Below, in pieces: positions 20,751 to 36,236 of a stretch of 64,000 nucleotides of DNA. Both the position numbers and the translations under genes were made by a program. The DNA comes from Owenia fusiformis (lineage: Eukaryota > Annelida > Polychaeta > Sabellida > Oweniidae), in NCBI GenBank assembly GCA_903813345.2, contig CAIIXF020000480.1, forward strand, positions 1-64,000, written 5' to 3'. The notes under the pieces were generated by a model. It did not search any database. It had not been told where the DNA came from and was given only the letters and a program-made list of their open reading frames with translations. Each line of letters opens with the position of its first letter. Positions within the stretch are counted from its first letter, which is position 1.

Positions 20751-23410
20751 TAGGCAAAACTGCCCTAATTCACGTCACCATACTAGTCAATGGGCAAAAG
20801 GGCAAACGCCTGACTTTTTATCTCGAGTTATGGATTTATGTGGCCTCACTGGCCTATCTGAGGTTCTAAAGCTATGTCAAAGCTACATCTTGACACTAAA
20901 CTCAATAGGGGCCAATCATCTACTTTTTGAAATAATTGGTCAATTGTGACACTACCCCCTCTCTCTGCAGACACAAATTGAAATTCACTAAAATGAAGGC
21001 AAAATTAATACGCCACTTGACTCGAAATTTTCCTTCAGATAACCCAAATAAACGCATTTCCAGAAGAAATGGCATGTTGCCATTGCAAAAAGATTACAAC
21101 TGTGCCTACATACTAGCTTACTGACTCGTCATGATCACAATTGTGTTGGGACTACATTTATTTTTGAATACTACTTTTTTCTATTCAGCGGAAGTGACGT
21201 ATTAGGGCATTTTGGCCTAATAGCCACATGGTTGGATGATTTCTGGCTTTAAATTGCATTTTTCCAATTTACTAGAGTTTTTCAAGTAGTTTTGTGCAGT
21301 TTAAGAATATTCTGACAGCAATTATGAAAAATATGGCTACTTCATTACCCCTGGGGTCATTTTTCCAAGAACCCAATGGTTTTCCTTTAAATTTGACTAG
21401 TTTTTCATTTACATCATGAAATCCACTGCCTGATGGTGACATTTTTCAGTATCGTGTCAAGAAATTGAGTATTTTATTGCATATTGCGATTTTTAGCCAA
21501 AATCACTGAACCGTGAACCAGAAAATTGGACAAATTTGGCCCACTTTTTGGCAAAATCTTACTAAAATCATCACTTTTTCATACTTTATTCCATTCAACA
21601 ACCTCCTGATTTGAAAAATGATGACAAATTTGATCAGTTTTGACTCTGGCCTAGAGAATTGGGACTTTTGAGATATTTTTTAGCTCGAATGTAGTCATTC
21701 AGAGTGAACAAATACATCAAAAATTGACACTTAACTCACCAATTTCTGACTGCACCCCCGATATGTACCTTCTTTTTATACTGGAAACCATAAGATGGAA
21801 AATTCAATCTTTATGATGATAAGCAACTCGTTGGCTTCCCCATTTACGACAACAAATGACATTTAGGGGTCACGAAGGACAAAATTGTAGCCAAATATCG
21901 TCAAAATCAGTGGTTTTTGGGGTAAAAAGCGAAAACTGCTGATTCAGCAAAAACATTAAATTTGTTCATGAAAATTCCCCTTTTTGCCTCCGTCCAAAAT
22001 ATGTTTCACACTAATAAACTTCAATTCTGGGCGATTCTGAGTAGTTTTAAAAAATTTTGGTCACTTTCACATGTGACTAATAGGCAAAACTGCCCTAATT
22101 CACGTCACCATACTAGTCAATGGGCAAAAGGGCAAACGCCTGACTTTTTATCTCGAGTTATGGATTTATGTGGCCTCACTGGCCTATCTGAGGTTCTAAA
22201 GCTATGTCAAAGCTACATCTTGACACTAAACTCAATAGGGGCCAATCATCTACTTTTTGAAATAATTGGTCAATTGTGACACTACCCCCTCTCTCTGCAG
22301 ACACAAATTGAAATTCACTAAAATGAAGGCAAAATTAATACGCCACTTGACTCGAAATTTTCCTTCAGATAACCCAAATAAACGCATTTCCAGAAGAAAT
22401 GGCATGTTGCCATTGCAAAAAGATTACAACTGTGCCTACATACTAGCTTACTGACTCGTCATGATCACAATTGTGTTGGGACTACATTTATTTTTGAATA
22501 CTACTTTTTTCTATTCAGCGGAAGTGACGTATTAGGGCATTTTGGCCTAATAGCCACATGGTTGGATGATTTCTGGCTTTAAATTGCATTTTTCCAATTT
22601 ACTAGAGTTTTTCAAGTAGTTTTGTGCAGTTTAAGAATATTCTGACAGCAATTATGAAAAATATGGCTACTTCATTACCCCTGGGGTCATTTTTCCAAGA
22701 ACCCAATGGTTTTCCTTTAAATTTGACTAGTTTTTCATTTACATCATGAAATCCACTGCCTGATGGTGACATTTTTCAGTATCGTGTCAAGAAATTGAGT
22801 ATTTTATTGCATATTGCGATTTTTAGCCAAAATCACTGAACCGTGAACCAGAAAATTGGACAAATTTGGCCCACTTTTTGGCAAAATCTTACTAAAATCA
22901 TCACTTTTTCATACTTTATTCCATTCAACAACCTCCTGATTTGAAAAATGATGACAAATTTGATCAGTTTTGACTCTGGCCTAGAGAATTGGGACTTTTG
23001 AGATATTTTTTAGCTCGAATGTAGTCATTCAGAGTGAACAAATACATCAAAAATTGACACTTAACTCACCAATTTCTGACTGCACCCCCGATATGTACCT
23101 TCTTTTTATACTGGAAACCATAAGATGGAAAATTCAATCTTTATGATGATAAGCAACTCGTTGGCTTCCCCATTTACGACAACAAATGACATTTAGGGGT
23201 CACGAAGGACAAAATTGTAGCCAAATATCGTCAAAATCAGTGGTTTTTGGGGTAAAAAGCGAAAACTGCTGATTCAGCAAAAACATTAAATTTGTTCATG
23301 AAAATTCCCCTTTTTGCCTCCGTCCAAAATATGTTTCACACTAATAAACTTCAATTCTGGGCGATTCTGAGTAGTTTTAAAAAATTTTGGTCACTTTCAC
23401 ATGTGACTAA
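20751..23410. repeat. array run 7: two L units
   Basis: Units start at 20751 and 22081, each 1330 bp. Confidence 0.97.
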
Positions 23411-24270
23411 TAGCCACATGGTTGGATGATTTCTGGCTTTAAATTGCATTTTTCCAATTTACTAGAGTTTTTCAAGTAGTTTTGTGCAGTTTAAGAATAT
23501 TCTGACAGCAATTATGAAAAATATGGCTACTTCATTACCCCTGGGGTCATTTTTCCAAGAACCCAATGGTTTTCCTTTAAATTTGACTAGTTTTTCATTT
23601 ACATCATGAAATCCACTGCCTGATGGTGACATTTTTCAGTATCGTGTCAAGAAATTGAGTATTTTATTGCATATTGCGATTTTTAGCCAAAATCACTGAA
23701 CCGTGAACCAGAAAATTGGACAAATTTGGCCCACTTTTTGGCAAAATCTTACTAAAATCATCACTTTTTCATACTTTATTCCATTCAACAACCTCCTGAT
23801 TTGAAAAATGATGACAAATTTGATCAGTTTTGACTCTGGCCTAGAGAATTGGGACTTTTGAGATATTTTTTAGCTCGAATGTAGTCATTCAGAGTGAACA
23901 AATACATCAAAAATTGACACTTAACTCACCAATTTCTGACTGCACCCCCGATATGTACCTTCTTTTTATACTGGAAACCATAAGATGGAAAATTCAATCT
24001 TTATGATGATAAGCAACTCGTTGGCTTCCCCATTTACGACAACAAATGACATTTAGGGGTCACGAAGGACAAAATTGTAGCCAAATATCGTCAAAATCAG
24101 TGGTTTTTGGGGTAAAAAGCGAAAACTGCTGATTCAGCAAAAACATTAAATTTGTTCATGAAAATTCCCCTTTTTGCCTCCGTCCAAAATATGTTTCACA
24201 CTAATAAACTTCAATTCTGGGCGATTCTGAGTAGTTTTAAAAAATTTTGGTCACTTTCACATGTGACTAA
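23411..24270. repeat. array run 8: one S unit
   Basis: A single 860-bp unit. Confidence 0.97.
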
Positions 24271-27200
24271 TAGGCAAAACTGCCCTAATTCACGTCACCA
24301 TACTAGTCAATGGGCAAAAGGGCAAACGCCTGACTTTTTATCTCGAGTTATGGATTTATGTGGCCTCACTGGCCTATCTGAGGTTCTAAAGCTATGTCAA
24401 AGCTACATCTTGACACTAAACTCAATAGGGGCCAATCATCTACTTTTTGAAATAATTGGTCAATTGTGACACTACCCCCTCTCTCTGCAGACACAAATTG
24501 AAATTCACTAAAATGAAGGCAAAATTAATACGCCACTTGACTCGAAATTTTCCTTCAGATAACCCAAATAAACGCATTTCCAGAAGAAATGGCATGTTGC
24601 CATTGCAAAAAGATTACAACTGTGCCTACATACTAGCTTACTGACTCGTCATGATCACAATTGTGTTGGGACTACATTTATTTTTGAATACTACTTTTTT
24701 CTATTCAGCGGAAGTGACGTATTAGGGCATTTTGGCCTAATAGCCACATGGTTGGATGATTTCTGGCTTTAAATTGCATTTTTCCAATTTACTAGAGTTT
24801 TTCAAGTAGTTTTGTGCAGTTTAAGAATATTCTGACAGCAATTATGAAAAATATGGCTACTTCATTACCCCTGGGGTCATTTTTCCAAGAACCCAATGGT
24901 TTTCCTTTAAATTTGACTAGTTTTTCATTTACATCATGAAATCCACTGCCTGATGGTGACATTTTTCAGTATCGTGTCAAGAAATTGAGTATTTTATTGC
25001 ATATTGCGATTTTTAGCCAAAATCACTGAACCGTGAACCAGAAAATTGGACAAATTTGGCCCACTTTTTGGCAAAATCTTACTAAAATCATCACTTTTTC
25101 ATACTTTATTCCATTCAACAACCTCCTGATTTGAAAAATGATGACAAATTTGATCAGTTTTGACTCTGGCCTAGAGAATTGGGACTTTTGAGATATTTTT
25201 TAGCTCGAATGTAGTCATTCAGAGTGAACAAATACATCAAAAATTGACACTTAACTCACCAATTTCTGACTGCACCCCCGATATGTACCTTCTTTTTATA
25301 CTGGAAACCATAAGATGGAAAATTCAATCTTTATGATGATAAGCAACTCGTTGGCTTCCCCATTTACGACAACAAATGACATTTAGGGGTCACGAAGGAC
25401 AAAATTGTAGCCAAATATCGTCAAAATCAGTGGTTTTTGGGGTAAAAAGCGAAAACTGCTGATTCAGCAAAAACATTAAATTTGTTCATGAAAATTCCCC
25501 TTTTTGCCTCCGTCCAAAATATGTTTCACACTAATAAACTTCAATTCTGGGCGATTCTGAGTAGTTTTAAAAAATTTTGGTCACTTTCACATGTGACTAA
25601 TAGGCAAAACTGCCCTAATTCACGTCACCATACTAGTCAATGGGCAAAAGGGCAAACGCCTGACTTTTTATCTCGAGTTATGGATTTATGTGGCCTCACT
25701 GGCCTATCTGAGGTTCTAAAGCTATGTCAAAGCTACATCTTGACACTAAACTCAATAGGGGCCAATCATCTACTTTTTGAAATAATTGGTCAATTGTGAC
25801 ACTACCCCCTCTCTCTGCAGACACAAATTGAAATTCACTAAAATGAAGGCAAAATTAATACGCCACTTGACTCGAAATTTTCCTTCAGATAACCCAAATA
25901 AACGCATTTCCAGAAGAAATGGCATGTTGCCATTGCAAAAAGATTACAACTGTGCCTACATACTAGCTTACTGACTCGTCATGATCACAATTGTGTTGGG
26001 ACTACATTTATTTTTGAATACTACTTTTTTCTATTCAGCGGAAGTGACGTATTAGGGCATTTTGGCCTAATAGCCACATGGTTGGATGATTTCTGGCTTT
26101 AAATTGCATTTTTCCAATTTACTAGAGTTTTTCAAGTAGTTTTGTGCAGTTTAAGAATATTCTGACAGCAATTATGAAAAATATGGCTACTTCATTACCC
26201 CTGGGGTCATTTTTCCAAGAACCCAATGGTTTTCCTTTAAATTTGACTAGTTTTTCATTTACATCATGAAATCCACTGCCTGATGGTGACATTTTTCAGT
26301 ATCGTGTCAAGAAATTGAGTATTTTATTGCATATTGCGATTTTTAGCCAAAATCACTGAACCGTGAACCAGAAAATTGGACAAATTTGGCCCACTTTTTG
26401 GCAAAATCTTACTAAAATCATCACTTTTTCATACTTTATTCCATTCAACAACCTCCTGATTTGAAAAATGATGACAAATTTGATCAGTTTTGACTCTGGC
26501 CTAGAGAATTGGGACTTTTGAGATATTTTTTAGCTCGAATGTAGTCATTCAGAGTGAACAAATACATCAAAAATTGACACTTAACTCACCAATTTCTGAC
26601 TGCACCCCCGATATGTACCTTCTTTTTATACTGGAAACCATAAGATGGAAAATTCAATCTTTATGATGATAAGCAACTCGTTGGCTTCCCCATTTACGAC
26701 AACAAATGACATTTAGGGGTCACGAAGGACAAAATTGTAGCCAAATATCGTCAAAATCAGTGGTTTTTGGGGTAAAAAGCGAAAACTGCTGATTCAGCAA
26801 AAACATTAAATTTGTTCATGAAAATTCCCCTTTTTGCCTCCGTCCAAAATATGTTTCACACTAATAAACTTCAATTCTGGGCGATTCTGAGTAGTTTTAA
26901 AAAATTTTGGTCACTTTCACATGTGACTAATAGGCAAAACTGCCCTAATTCACGTCACCATACTAGTCAATGGGCAAAAGGGCAAACGCCTGACTTTTTA
27001 TCTCGAGTTATGGATTTATGTGGCCTCACTGGCCTATCTGAGGTTCTAAAGCTATGTCAAAGCTACATCTTGACACTAAACTCAATAGGGGCCAATCATC
27101 TACTTTTTGAAATAATTGGTCAATTGTGACACTACCCCCTCTCTCTGCAGACACAAATTGAAATTCACTAAAATGAAGGCAAAATTAATACGCCACTTGA

Positions 27201-30200
27201 CTCGAAATTTTCCTTCAGATAACCCAAATAAACGCATTTCCAGAAGAAATGGCATGTTGCCATTGCAAAAAGATTACAACTGTGCCTACATACTAGCTTA
27301 CTGACTCGTCATGATCACAATTGTGTTGGGACTACATTTATTTTTGAATACTACTTTTTTCTATTCAGCGGAAGTGACGTATTAGGGCATTTTGGCCTAA
27401 TAGCCACATGGTTGGATGATTTCTGGCTTTAAATTGCATTTTTTCCAATTTACTAGAGTTTTTCAAGTAGTTTTGTGCAGTTTAAGAATATTCTGACAGC
27501 AATTATGAAAAATATGGCTACTTCATTACCCCTGGGGTCATTTTTCCAAGAACCCAATGGTTTTCCTTTAAATTTGACTAGTTTTTCATTTACATCATGA
27601 AATCCACTGCCTGATGGTGACATTTTTCAGTATCGTGTCAAGAAATTGAGTATTTTATTGCATATTGCGATTTTTAGCCAAAATCACTGAACCGTGAACC
27701 AGAAAATTGGACAAATTTGGCCCACTTTTTGGCAAAATCTTACTAAAATCATCACTTTTTCATACTTTATTCCATTCAACAACCTCCTGATTTGAAAAAT
27801 GATGACAAATTTGATCAGTTTTGACTCTGGCCTAGAGAATTGGGACTTTTGAGATATTTTTTAGCTCGAATGTAGTCATTCAGAGTGAACAAATACATCA
27901 AAAATTGACACTTAACTCACCAATTTCTGACTGCACCCCCGATATGTACCTTCTTTTTATACTGGAAACCATAAGATGGAAAATTCAATCTTTATGATGA
28001 TAAGCAACTCGTTGGCTTCCCCATTTACGACAACAAATGACATTTAGGGGTCACGAAGGACAAAATTGTAGCCAAATATCGTCAAAATCAGTGGTTTTTG
28101 GGGTAAAAAGCGAAAACTGCTGATTCAGCAAAAACATTAAATTTGTTCATGAAAATTCCCCTTTTTGCCTCCGTCCAAAATATGTTTCACACTAATAAAC
28201 TTCAATTCTGGGCGATTCTGAGTAGTTTTAAAAAATTTTGGTCACTTTCACATGTGACTAATAGGCAAAACTGCCCTAATTCACGTCACCATACTAGTCA
28301 ATGGGCAAAAGGGCAAACGCCTGACTTTTTATCTCGAGTTATGGATTTATGTGGCCTCACTGGCCTATCTGAGGTTCTAAAGCTATGTCAAAGCTACATC
28401 TTGACACTAAACTCAATAGGGGCCAATCATCTACTTTTTGAAATAATTGGTCAATTGTGACACTACCCCCTCTCTCTGCAGACACAAATTGAAATTCACT
28501 AAAATGAAGGCAAAATTAATACGCCACTTGACTCGAAATTTTCCTTCAGATAACCCAAATAAACGCATTTCCAGAAGAAATGGCATGTTGCCATTGCAAA
28601 AAGATTACAACTGTGCCTACATACTAGCTTACTGACTCGTCATGATCACAATTGTGTTGGGACTACATTTATTTTTGAATACTACTTTTTTCTATTCAGC
28701 GGAAGTGACGTATTAGGGCATTTTGGCCTAATAGCCACATGGTTGGATGATTTCTGGCTTTAAATTGCATTTTTCCAATTTACTAGAGTTTTTCAAGTAG
28801 TTTTGTGCAGTTTAAGAATATTCTGACAGCAATTATGAAAAATATGGCTACTTCATTACCCCTGGGGTCATTTTTCCAAGAACCCAATGGTTTTCCTTTA
28901 AATTTGACTAGTTTTTCATTTACATCATGAAATCCACTGCCTGATGGTGACATTTTTCAGTATCGTGTCAAGAAATTGAGTATTTTATTGCATATTGCGA
29001 TTTTTAGCCAAAATCACTGAACCGTGAACCAGAAAATTGGACAAATTTGGCCCACTTTTTGGCAAAATCTTACTAAAATCATCACTTTTTCATACTTTAT
29101 TCCATTCAACAACCTCCTGATTTGAAAAATGATGACAAATTTGATCAGTTTTGACTCTGGCCTAGAGAATTGGGACTTTTGAGATATTTTTTAGCTCGAA
29201 TGTAGTCATTCAGAGTGAACAAATACATCAAAAATTGACACTTAACTCACCAATTTCTGACTGCACCCCCGATATGTACCTTCTTTTTATACTGGAAACC
29301 ATAAGATGGAAAATTCAATCTTTATGATGATAAGCAACTCGTTGGCTTCCCCATTTACGACAACAAATGACATTTAGGGGTCACGAAGGACAAAATTGTA
29401 GCCAAATATCGTCAAAATCAGTGGTTTTTGGGGTAAAAAGCGAAAACTGCTGATTCAGCAAAAACATTAAATTTGTTCATGAAAATTCCCCTTTTTGCCT
29501 CCGTCCAAAATATGTTTCACACTAATAAACTTCAATTCTGGGCGATTCTGAGTAGTTTTAAAAAATTTTGGTCACTTTCACATGTGACTAATAGGCAAAA
29601 CTGCCCTAATTCACGTCACCATACTAGTCAATGGGCAAAAGGGCAAACGCCTGACTTTTTATCTCGAGTTATGGATTTATGTGGCCTCACTGGCCTATCT
29701 GAGGTTCTAAAGCTATGTCAAAGCTACATCTTGACACTAAACTCAATAGGGGCCAATCATCTACTTTTTGAAATAATTGGTCAATTGTGACACTACCCCC
29801 TCTCTCTGCAGACACAAATTGAAATTCACTAAAATGAAGGCAAAATTAATACGCCACTTGACTCGAAATTTTCCTTCAGATAACCCAAATAAACGCATTT
29901 CCAGAAGAAATGGCATGTTGCCATTGCAAAAAGATTACAACTGTGCCTACATACTAGCTTACTGACTCGTCATGATCACAATTGTGTTGGGACTACATTT
30001 ATTTTTGAATACTACTTTTTTCTATTCAGCGGAAGTGACGTATTAGGGCATTTTGGCCTAATAGCCACATGGTTGGATGATTTCTGGCTTTAAATTGCAT
30101 TTTTCCAATTTACTAGAGTTTTTCAAGTAGTTTTGTGCAGTTTAAGAATATTCTGACAGCAATTATGAAAAATATGGCTACTTCATTACCCCTGGGGTCA

Positions 30201-33200
30201 TTTTTCCAAGAACCCAATGGTTTTCCTTTAAATTTGACTAGTTTTTCATTTACATCATGAAATCCACTGCCTGATGGTGACATTTTTCAGTATCGTGTCA
30301 AGAAATTGAGTATTTTATTGCATATTGCGATTTTTAGCCAAAATCACTGAACCGTGAACCAGAAAATTGGACAAATTTGGCCCACTTTTTGGCAAAATCT
30401 TACTAAAATCATCACTTTTTCATACTTTATTCCATTCAACAACCTCCTGATTTGAAAAATGATGACAAATTTGATCAGTTTTGACTCTGGCCTAGAGAAT
30501 TGGGACTTTTGAGATATTTTTTTAGCTCGAATGTAGTCATTCAGAGTGAACAAATACATCAAAAATTGACACTTAACTCACCAATTTCTGACTGCACCCC
30601 CGATATGTACCTTCTTTTTATACTGGAAACCATAAGATGGAAAATTCAATCTTTATGATGATAAGCAACTCGTTGGCTTCCCCATTTACGACAACAAATG
30701 ACATTTAGGGGTCACGAAGGACAAAATTGTAGCCAAATATCGTCAAAATCAGTGGTTTTTGGGGTAAAAAGCGAAAACTGCTGATTCAGCAAAAACATTA
30801 AATTTGTTCATGAAAATTCCCCTTTTTGCCTCCGTCCAAAATATGTTTCACACTAATAAACTTCAATTCTGGGCGATTCTGAGTAGTTTTAAAAATTTTG
30901 GTCACTTTCACATGTGACTAATAGGCAAAACTGCCCTAATTCACGTCACCATACTAGTCAATGGGCAAAAGGGCAAACGCCTGACTTTTTATCTCGAGTT
31001 ATGGATTTATGTGGCCTCACTGGCCTATCTGAGGTTCTAAAGCTATGTCAAAGCTACATCTTGACACTAAACTCAATAGGGGCCAATCATCTACTTTTTG
31101 AAATAATTGGTCAATTGTGACACTACCCCCTCTCTCTGCAGACACAAATTGAAATTCACTAAAATGAAGGCAAAATTAATACGCCACTTGACTCGAAATT
31201 TTCCTTCAGATAACCCAAATAAACGCATTTCCAGAAGAAATGGCATGTTGCCATTGCAAAAGATTACAACTGTGCCTACATACTAGCTTACTGACTCGTC
31301 ATGATCACAATTGTGTTGGGACTACATTTATTTTTGAATACTACTTTTTTCTATTCAGCGGAAGTGACGTATTAGGGCATTTTGGCCTAATAGCCACATG
31401 GTTGGATGATTTCTGGCTTTAAATTGCATTTTTCCAATTTACTAGAGTTTTTCAAGTAGTTTTGTGCAGTTTAAGAATATTCTGACAGCAATTATGAAAA
31501 ATATGGCTACTTCATTACCCCTGGGGTCATTTTTCCAAGAACCCAATGGTTTTCCTTTAAATTTGACTAGTTTTTCATTTACATCATGAAATCCACTGCC
31601 TGATGGTGACATTTTTCAGTATCGTGTCAAGAAATTGAGTATTTTATTGCATATTGCGATTTTTAGCCAAAATCACTGAACCTGTGAACCAGAAAATTGG
31701 ACAAATTGGCCCACTTTTTGGCAAAATCTTACTAAAATCATCACTTTTTCATACTTTATTCCATTCAACAACCTCCTGATTTGAAAAATGATGACAAATT
31801 TGATCAGTTTTGACTCTGGCCTAGAGAATTGGGACTTTTGAGATATTTTTTAGCTCGAATGTAGTCATTCAGATGTGAACAAATACATCAAAAATTGACA
31901 CTTAACTCACCAATTTCTGACTGCACCCCCGATATGTACCTTCTTTTTATACTGGAACCATAAGATGGAAAATTCAATCTTTATGATGATAAGCAACTCG
32001 TTGGCTTCCCCATTTACGACAACAAATGACATTTAGGGGTCACGAAGGACAAAATTGTAGCCAAATATCGTCAAAATCAGTGGTTTTTGGGGTAAAAAGC
32101 GAAAAACTGCTGATTCAGCAAAAACATTAAATTTGTTCATGAAAATTCCCCTTTTTGCCTCCGTCCAAAATATGTTTCACACTAATAAACTTCAATTCTG
32201 GGCGATTCTGAGTAGTTTTAAAAAATTTTGGTCACTTTCACATGTGACTAATAGGCAAAACTGCCCTAATTCACGTCACCATACTAGTCAATGGGCAAAA
32301 GGGCAAACGCCTGACTTTTTATCTCGAGTATGGATTTATGTGGCCTCACTGGCCTATCTGAGGTTCTAAAGCTATGTCAAAGCTACATCTTGACACTAAA
32401 CTCAATAGGGGCCAATCATCTACTTTTTGAAATAATTGGTCAATTGTGACACTACCCCCTCTCTGCAGACACAAATTGAAATTCACTAAAATGAAGGCAA
32501 AATTAATACGCCACTTGACTCGAAATTTTCCTTCAGATAACCCAAATAAACGCATTTCCAGAAGAAATGGCATGTTGCCATTGCAAAAAGATTACAACTG
32601 TGCCTACATACTAGCTTACTGACTCGTCATGATCACAATTGTGTTGGGACTACATTTATTTTTGAATACTACTTTTTTCTATTCAGCGGAAGTGACGTAT
32701 TAGGGCATTTTGGCCTAATAGCCACATGGTTGGATGATTTCTGGCTTTAAATTGCATTTTTCCAATTTACTAGAGTTTTTCAAGTAGTTTTGTGCAGTTT
32801 AAGAATATTCTGACAGCAATTATGAAAAATATGGCTACTTCATTACCCCTGGGGTCATTTTTCCAAGAACCCAATGGTTTTCCTTTAAATTTGACTAGTT
32901 TTTCATTTACATCATGAAATCCACTGCCTGATGGTGACATTTTTCAGTATCGTGTCAAGAAATTGAGTATTTTATTGCATATTGCGATTTTTAGCCAAAA
33001 TCACTGAACCGTGAACCAGAAAATTGGACAAATTTGGCCCACTTTTTGGCAAAATCTTACTAAAATCATCACTTTTTCATACTTTATTCCATTCAACAAC
33101 CTCCTGATTTGAAAAATGATGACAAATTTGATCAGTTTTGACTCTGGCCTAGAGAATTGGGACTTTTGAGATATTTTTTAGCTCGAATGTAGTCATTCAG

Positions 33201-36200
33201 AGTGAACAAATACATCAAAAATTGACACTTAACTCACCAATTTCTGACTGCACCCCCGATATGTACCTTCTTTTTATACTGGAAACCATAAGATGGAAAA
33301 TTCAATCTTTATGATGATAAGCAACTCGTTGGCTTCCCCATTTACGACAACAAATGACATTTAGGGGTCACGAAGGACAAAATTGTAGCCAAATATCGTC
33401 AAAATCAGTGGTTTTTGGGGTAAAAAGCGAAAACTGCTGATTCAGCAAAAACATTAAATTTGTTCATGAAAATTCCCCTTTTTGCCTCCGTCCAAAATAT
33501 GTTTCACACTAATAAACTTCAATTCTGGGCGATTCTGAGTAGTTTTAAAAAATTTTGGTCACTTTCACATGTGACTAATAGGCAAAACTGCCCTAATTCA
33601 CGTCACCATACTAGTCAATGGGCAAAAGGGCAAAACGCCTGACTTTTTATCTCGAGTTATGGATTTATGTGGCCTCACTGGCCTATCTGAGGTTCTAAAG
33701 CTATGTCAAAGCTACATCTTGACACTAAACTCAATAGGGGCCAATCATCTACTTTTTGAAATAATTGGTCAATTGTGACACTACCCCCTCTCTCTGCAGA
33801 CACAAATTGAAATTCACTAAAATGAAGGCAAAATTAATACGCCACTTGACTCGAAATTTTCCTTCAGATAACCCAAATAAACGCCATTTCCAGAAGAAAT
33901 GGCATGTTGCCATTGCAAAAAGATTACAACTGTGCCTACATACTAGCTTACTGACTCGTCATGATCACAATTGTGTTGGGACTACATTTATTTTTGAATA
34001 CTACTTTTTTCTATTCAGCGGGAAGTGACGTATTAGGGCATTTTGGCCTAATAGCCACATGGTTGGATGATTCTGGCTTTAAATTGCATTTTTCCAATTT
34101 ACTAGAGTTTTTCAAGTAGTTTTGTGCAGTTTAAGAATATTCTGACAAGCAATTATGAAAAATCTGGCTACTTCATTACCCCTGGGGTCATTTTTCCAAG
34201 AACCCAATGGTTTCCTTTAAATTTGACTAGTTTTTCATTTACATCATGAAATCCACTGCCTGATGGTGACATTTTTCAGTATGTGTCAAGAAATTGAGTA
34301 TTTTATTGCATATTGCGATTTTTAGCCAAATCACTGAACCGTGAACCAGAAAATTGGACAAATTTGGCCCACTTTTTGGCAAAATCTTACTAAAATCATC
34401 ACTTTTTCATACTTTATTCCATTCAACAACCTCCTGATTTGAAAAATGATGACAAATTTGATCAGTTTTGACTCTGGCCTAGAGAATTGGGACTTTTGAG
34501 ATATTTTTTAGCTCGAATGTAGTCATTCAGAGTGAACAAATACATCAAAATTGACACTTAACTCACCAATTTCTGACTGCACCCCCGATATGTACCTTCT
34601 TTTTATACTGGAAACCATAAGATGGAAAATTCAATCTTTATGATGATAAGCAACTCGTTGGCTTCCCCATTTACGACAACAAATGACATTTAGGGGTCAC
34701 GAAGGACAAAATTGTAGCCAAATATCGTCAAAATCAGTGGTTTTTTGGGGTAAAAAGCGAAAACTGCTGATTCAGCAAAAACATTAAATTTGTTCATGAA
34801 AATTCCCCTTTTTGCCTCCGTCCAAAATATGTTTCACACTAATAAACTTCAATTCTGGGCGATTCTGAGTAGTTTTAAAAATTTTGGTCACTTCACATGT
34901 GACTAATAGGCAAAACTGCCCTAATTCACGTCACCATACTAGTCAATGGGCAAAAGGGCAAACGCCTGACTTTTTATCTCGAGTTATGGATTTATGTGGC
35001 CTCACTGGCCTATCTGAGGTTCTAAAGCTATGTCAAAGCTACATCTTGACACTAAACTCAATAGGGGCCAATCATCTACTTTTTGAAATAATTGGTCAAT
35101 TGTGACACTACCCCCTCTCTCTGCAGACACAAATTGAAATTCACTAAAATGAAGGCAAAATTAATACGCCACTTGACTCGAAATTTTCCTTCAGATAACC
35201 CAAATAAACGCATTTCCAGAAGAAATGGCATGTTGCCATTGCAAAAAGATTACAACTGTGCCTACATACTAGCTTACTGACTCGTCATGATCACAATTGT
35301 GTTGGGACTACATTTATTTTTGAATACTACTTTTTTCTATTCAGCGGAAGTGACGTATTAGGGCATTTTGGCCTAATAGCCACATGGTGGATGATTTCTG
35401 GCTTTAAATTGCATTTTTCCAATTTACTAGAGTTTTCAAGTAGTTTTGTGCAGTTTAAGAATATTCTGACAGCAATTATGAAAAATATGGCTACTTCATT
35501 ACCCCTGGGTCATTTTTCCAAGAACCCAATGGTTTTCCTTTAAATTTGACTAGTTTTTCATTTACATCATGAAATCCACTGCCTGATGGTGACATTTTTC
35601 AGTATCGTGTCAAGAAATTGAGTATTTTATTGCATATTGCGATTTTTAGCCAAAATCACTGAACCGGTGAACCAGAAAATTGGACAAATTTGGCCCACTT
35701 TTTGGCAAAATCTTACTAAAATCATCACTTTTTTCATACTTTATTCCATTCAACAACCTCCTGATTTGAAAAATGATGACAAATTTGATCAGTTTTGACT
35801 CTGGCCTAGAGAATTGGGACTTTTGAGATATTTTTTAGCTCGAATGTAGTCATTCAGAGTGAACAAATACATCAAAAATTGACACTTAACTCACCAATTT
35901 CTGACTGCACCCCCGATATGTACCTTCTTTTTATACTGGAAACCATAAGATGGAAAATTCAATCTTTATGATGATAAGCAACTCGTTGGCTTCCCCATTT
36001 ACGACAACAAATGACATTTAGGGGTCACGAAGGACAAAATTGTAGCCAAATATCGTCAAAATCAGTGGTTTTTGGGGTAAACAGCGAAAACTGCTGATTC
36101 AGCAAAAACATTAAATTTGTTTCATGAAAATTCCCCTTTTTGCCTCCGTCCAAAATATGTTTCACACTAATAAACTTCAATTCTGGGCGATTCTGAGTAG

Positions 36201-36236
36201 TTTTAAAAAATTTTGGTCACTTTCACATGTGACTAA
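24271..36236. repeat. array run 9: nine L units
   Basis: Units start at 24271, 25601, 26931, 28262, 29592, 30922, 32252, 33579 and 34907. Lengths are 1330, 1330, 1331, 1330, 1330, 1330, 1327, 1328 and 1330. From the fifth unit onward the copies carry scattered single-base indels. Confidence 0.95.

Larger units (their letters stand above)
10661..34906. repeat. higher-order copy A: 20-unit L/S pattern
   Basis: Units 8-27 read S L S L4 S2 L2 S L8, the same order as units 32-51 (39758-64000), offset by 24 units or about 29.1 kb. Units just to the left (S S at 8941 and 9801) do not match the corresponding L L at 37098 and 38426, so the match has a defined left limit. Confidence 0.8.

Noticed and set aside
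30344-30562. Minus-strand frame of 72 residues found in one unit only
   Set aside because: It exists only because of an extra T near 30518 in the indel-dense block.
33765-34028. 87-residue frame unique to one unit
   Set aside because: It is created by single-base insertions near 33884 and 34021, probable sequencing errors.
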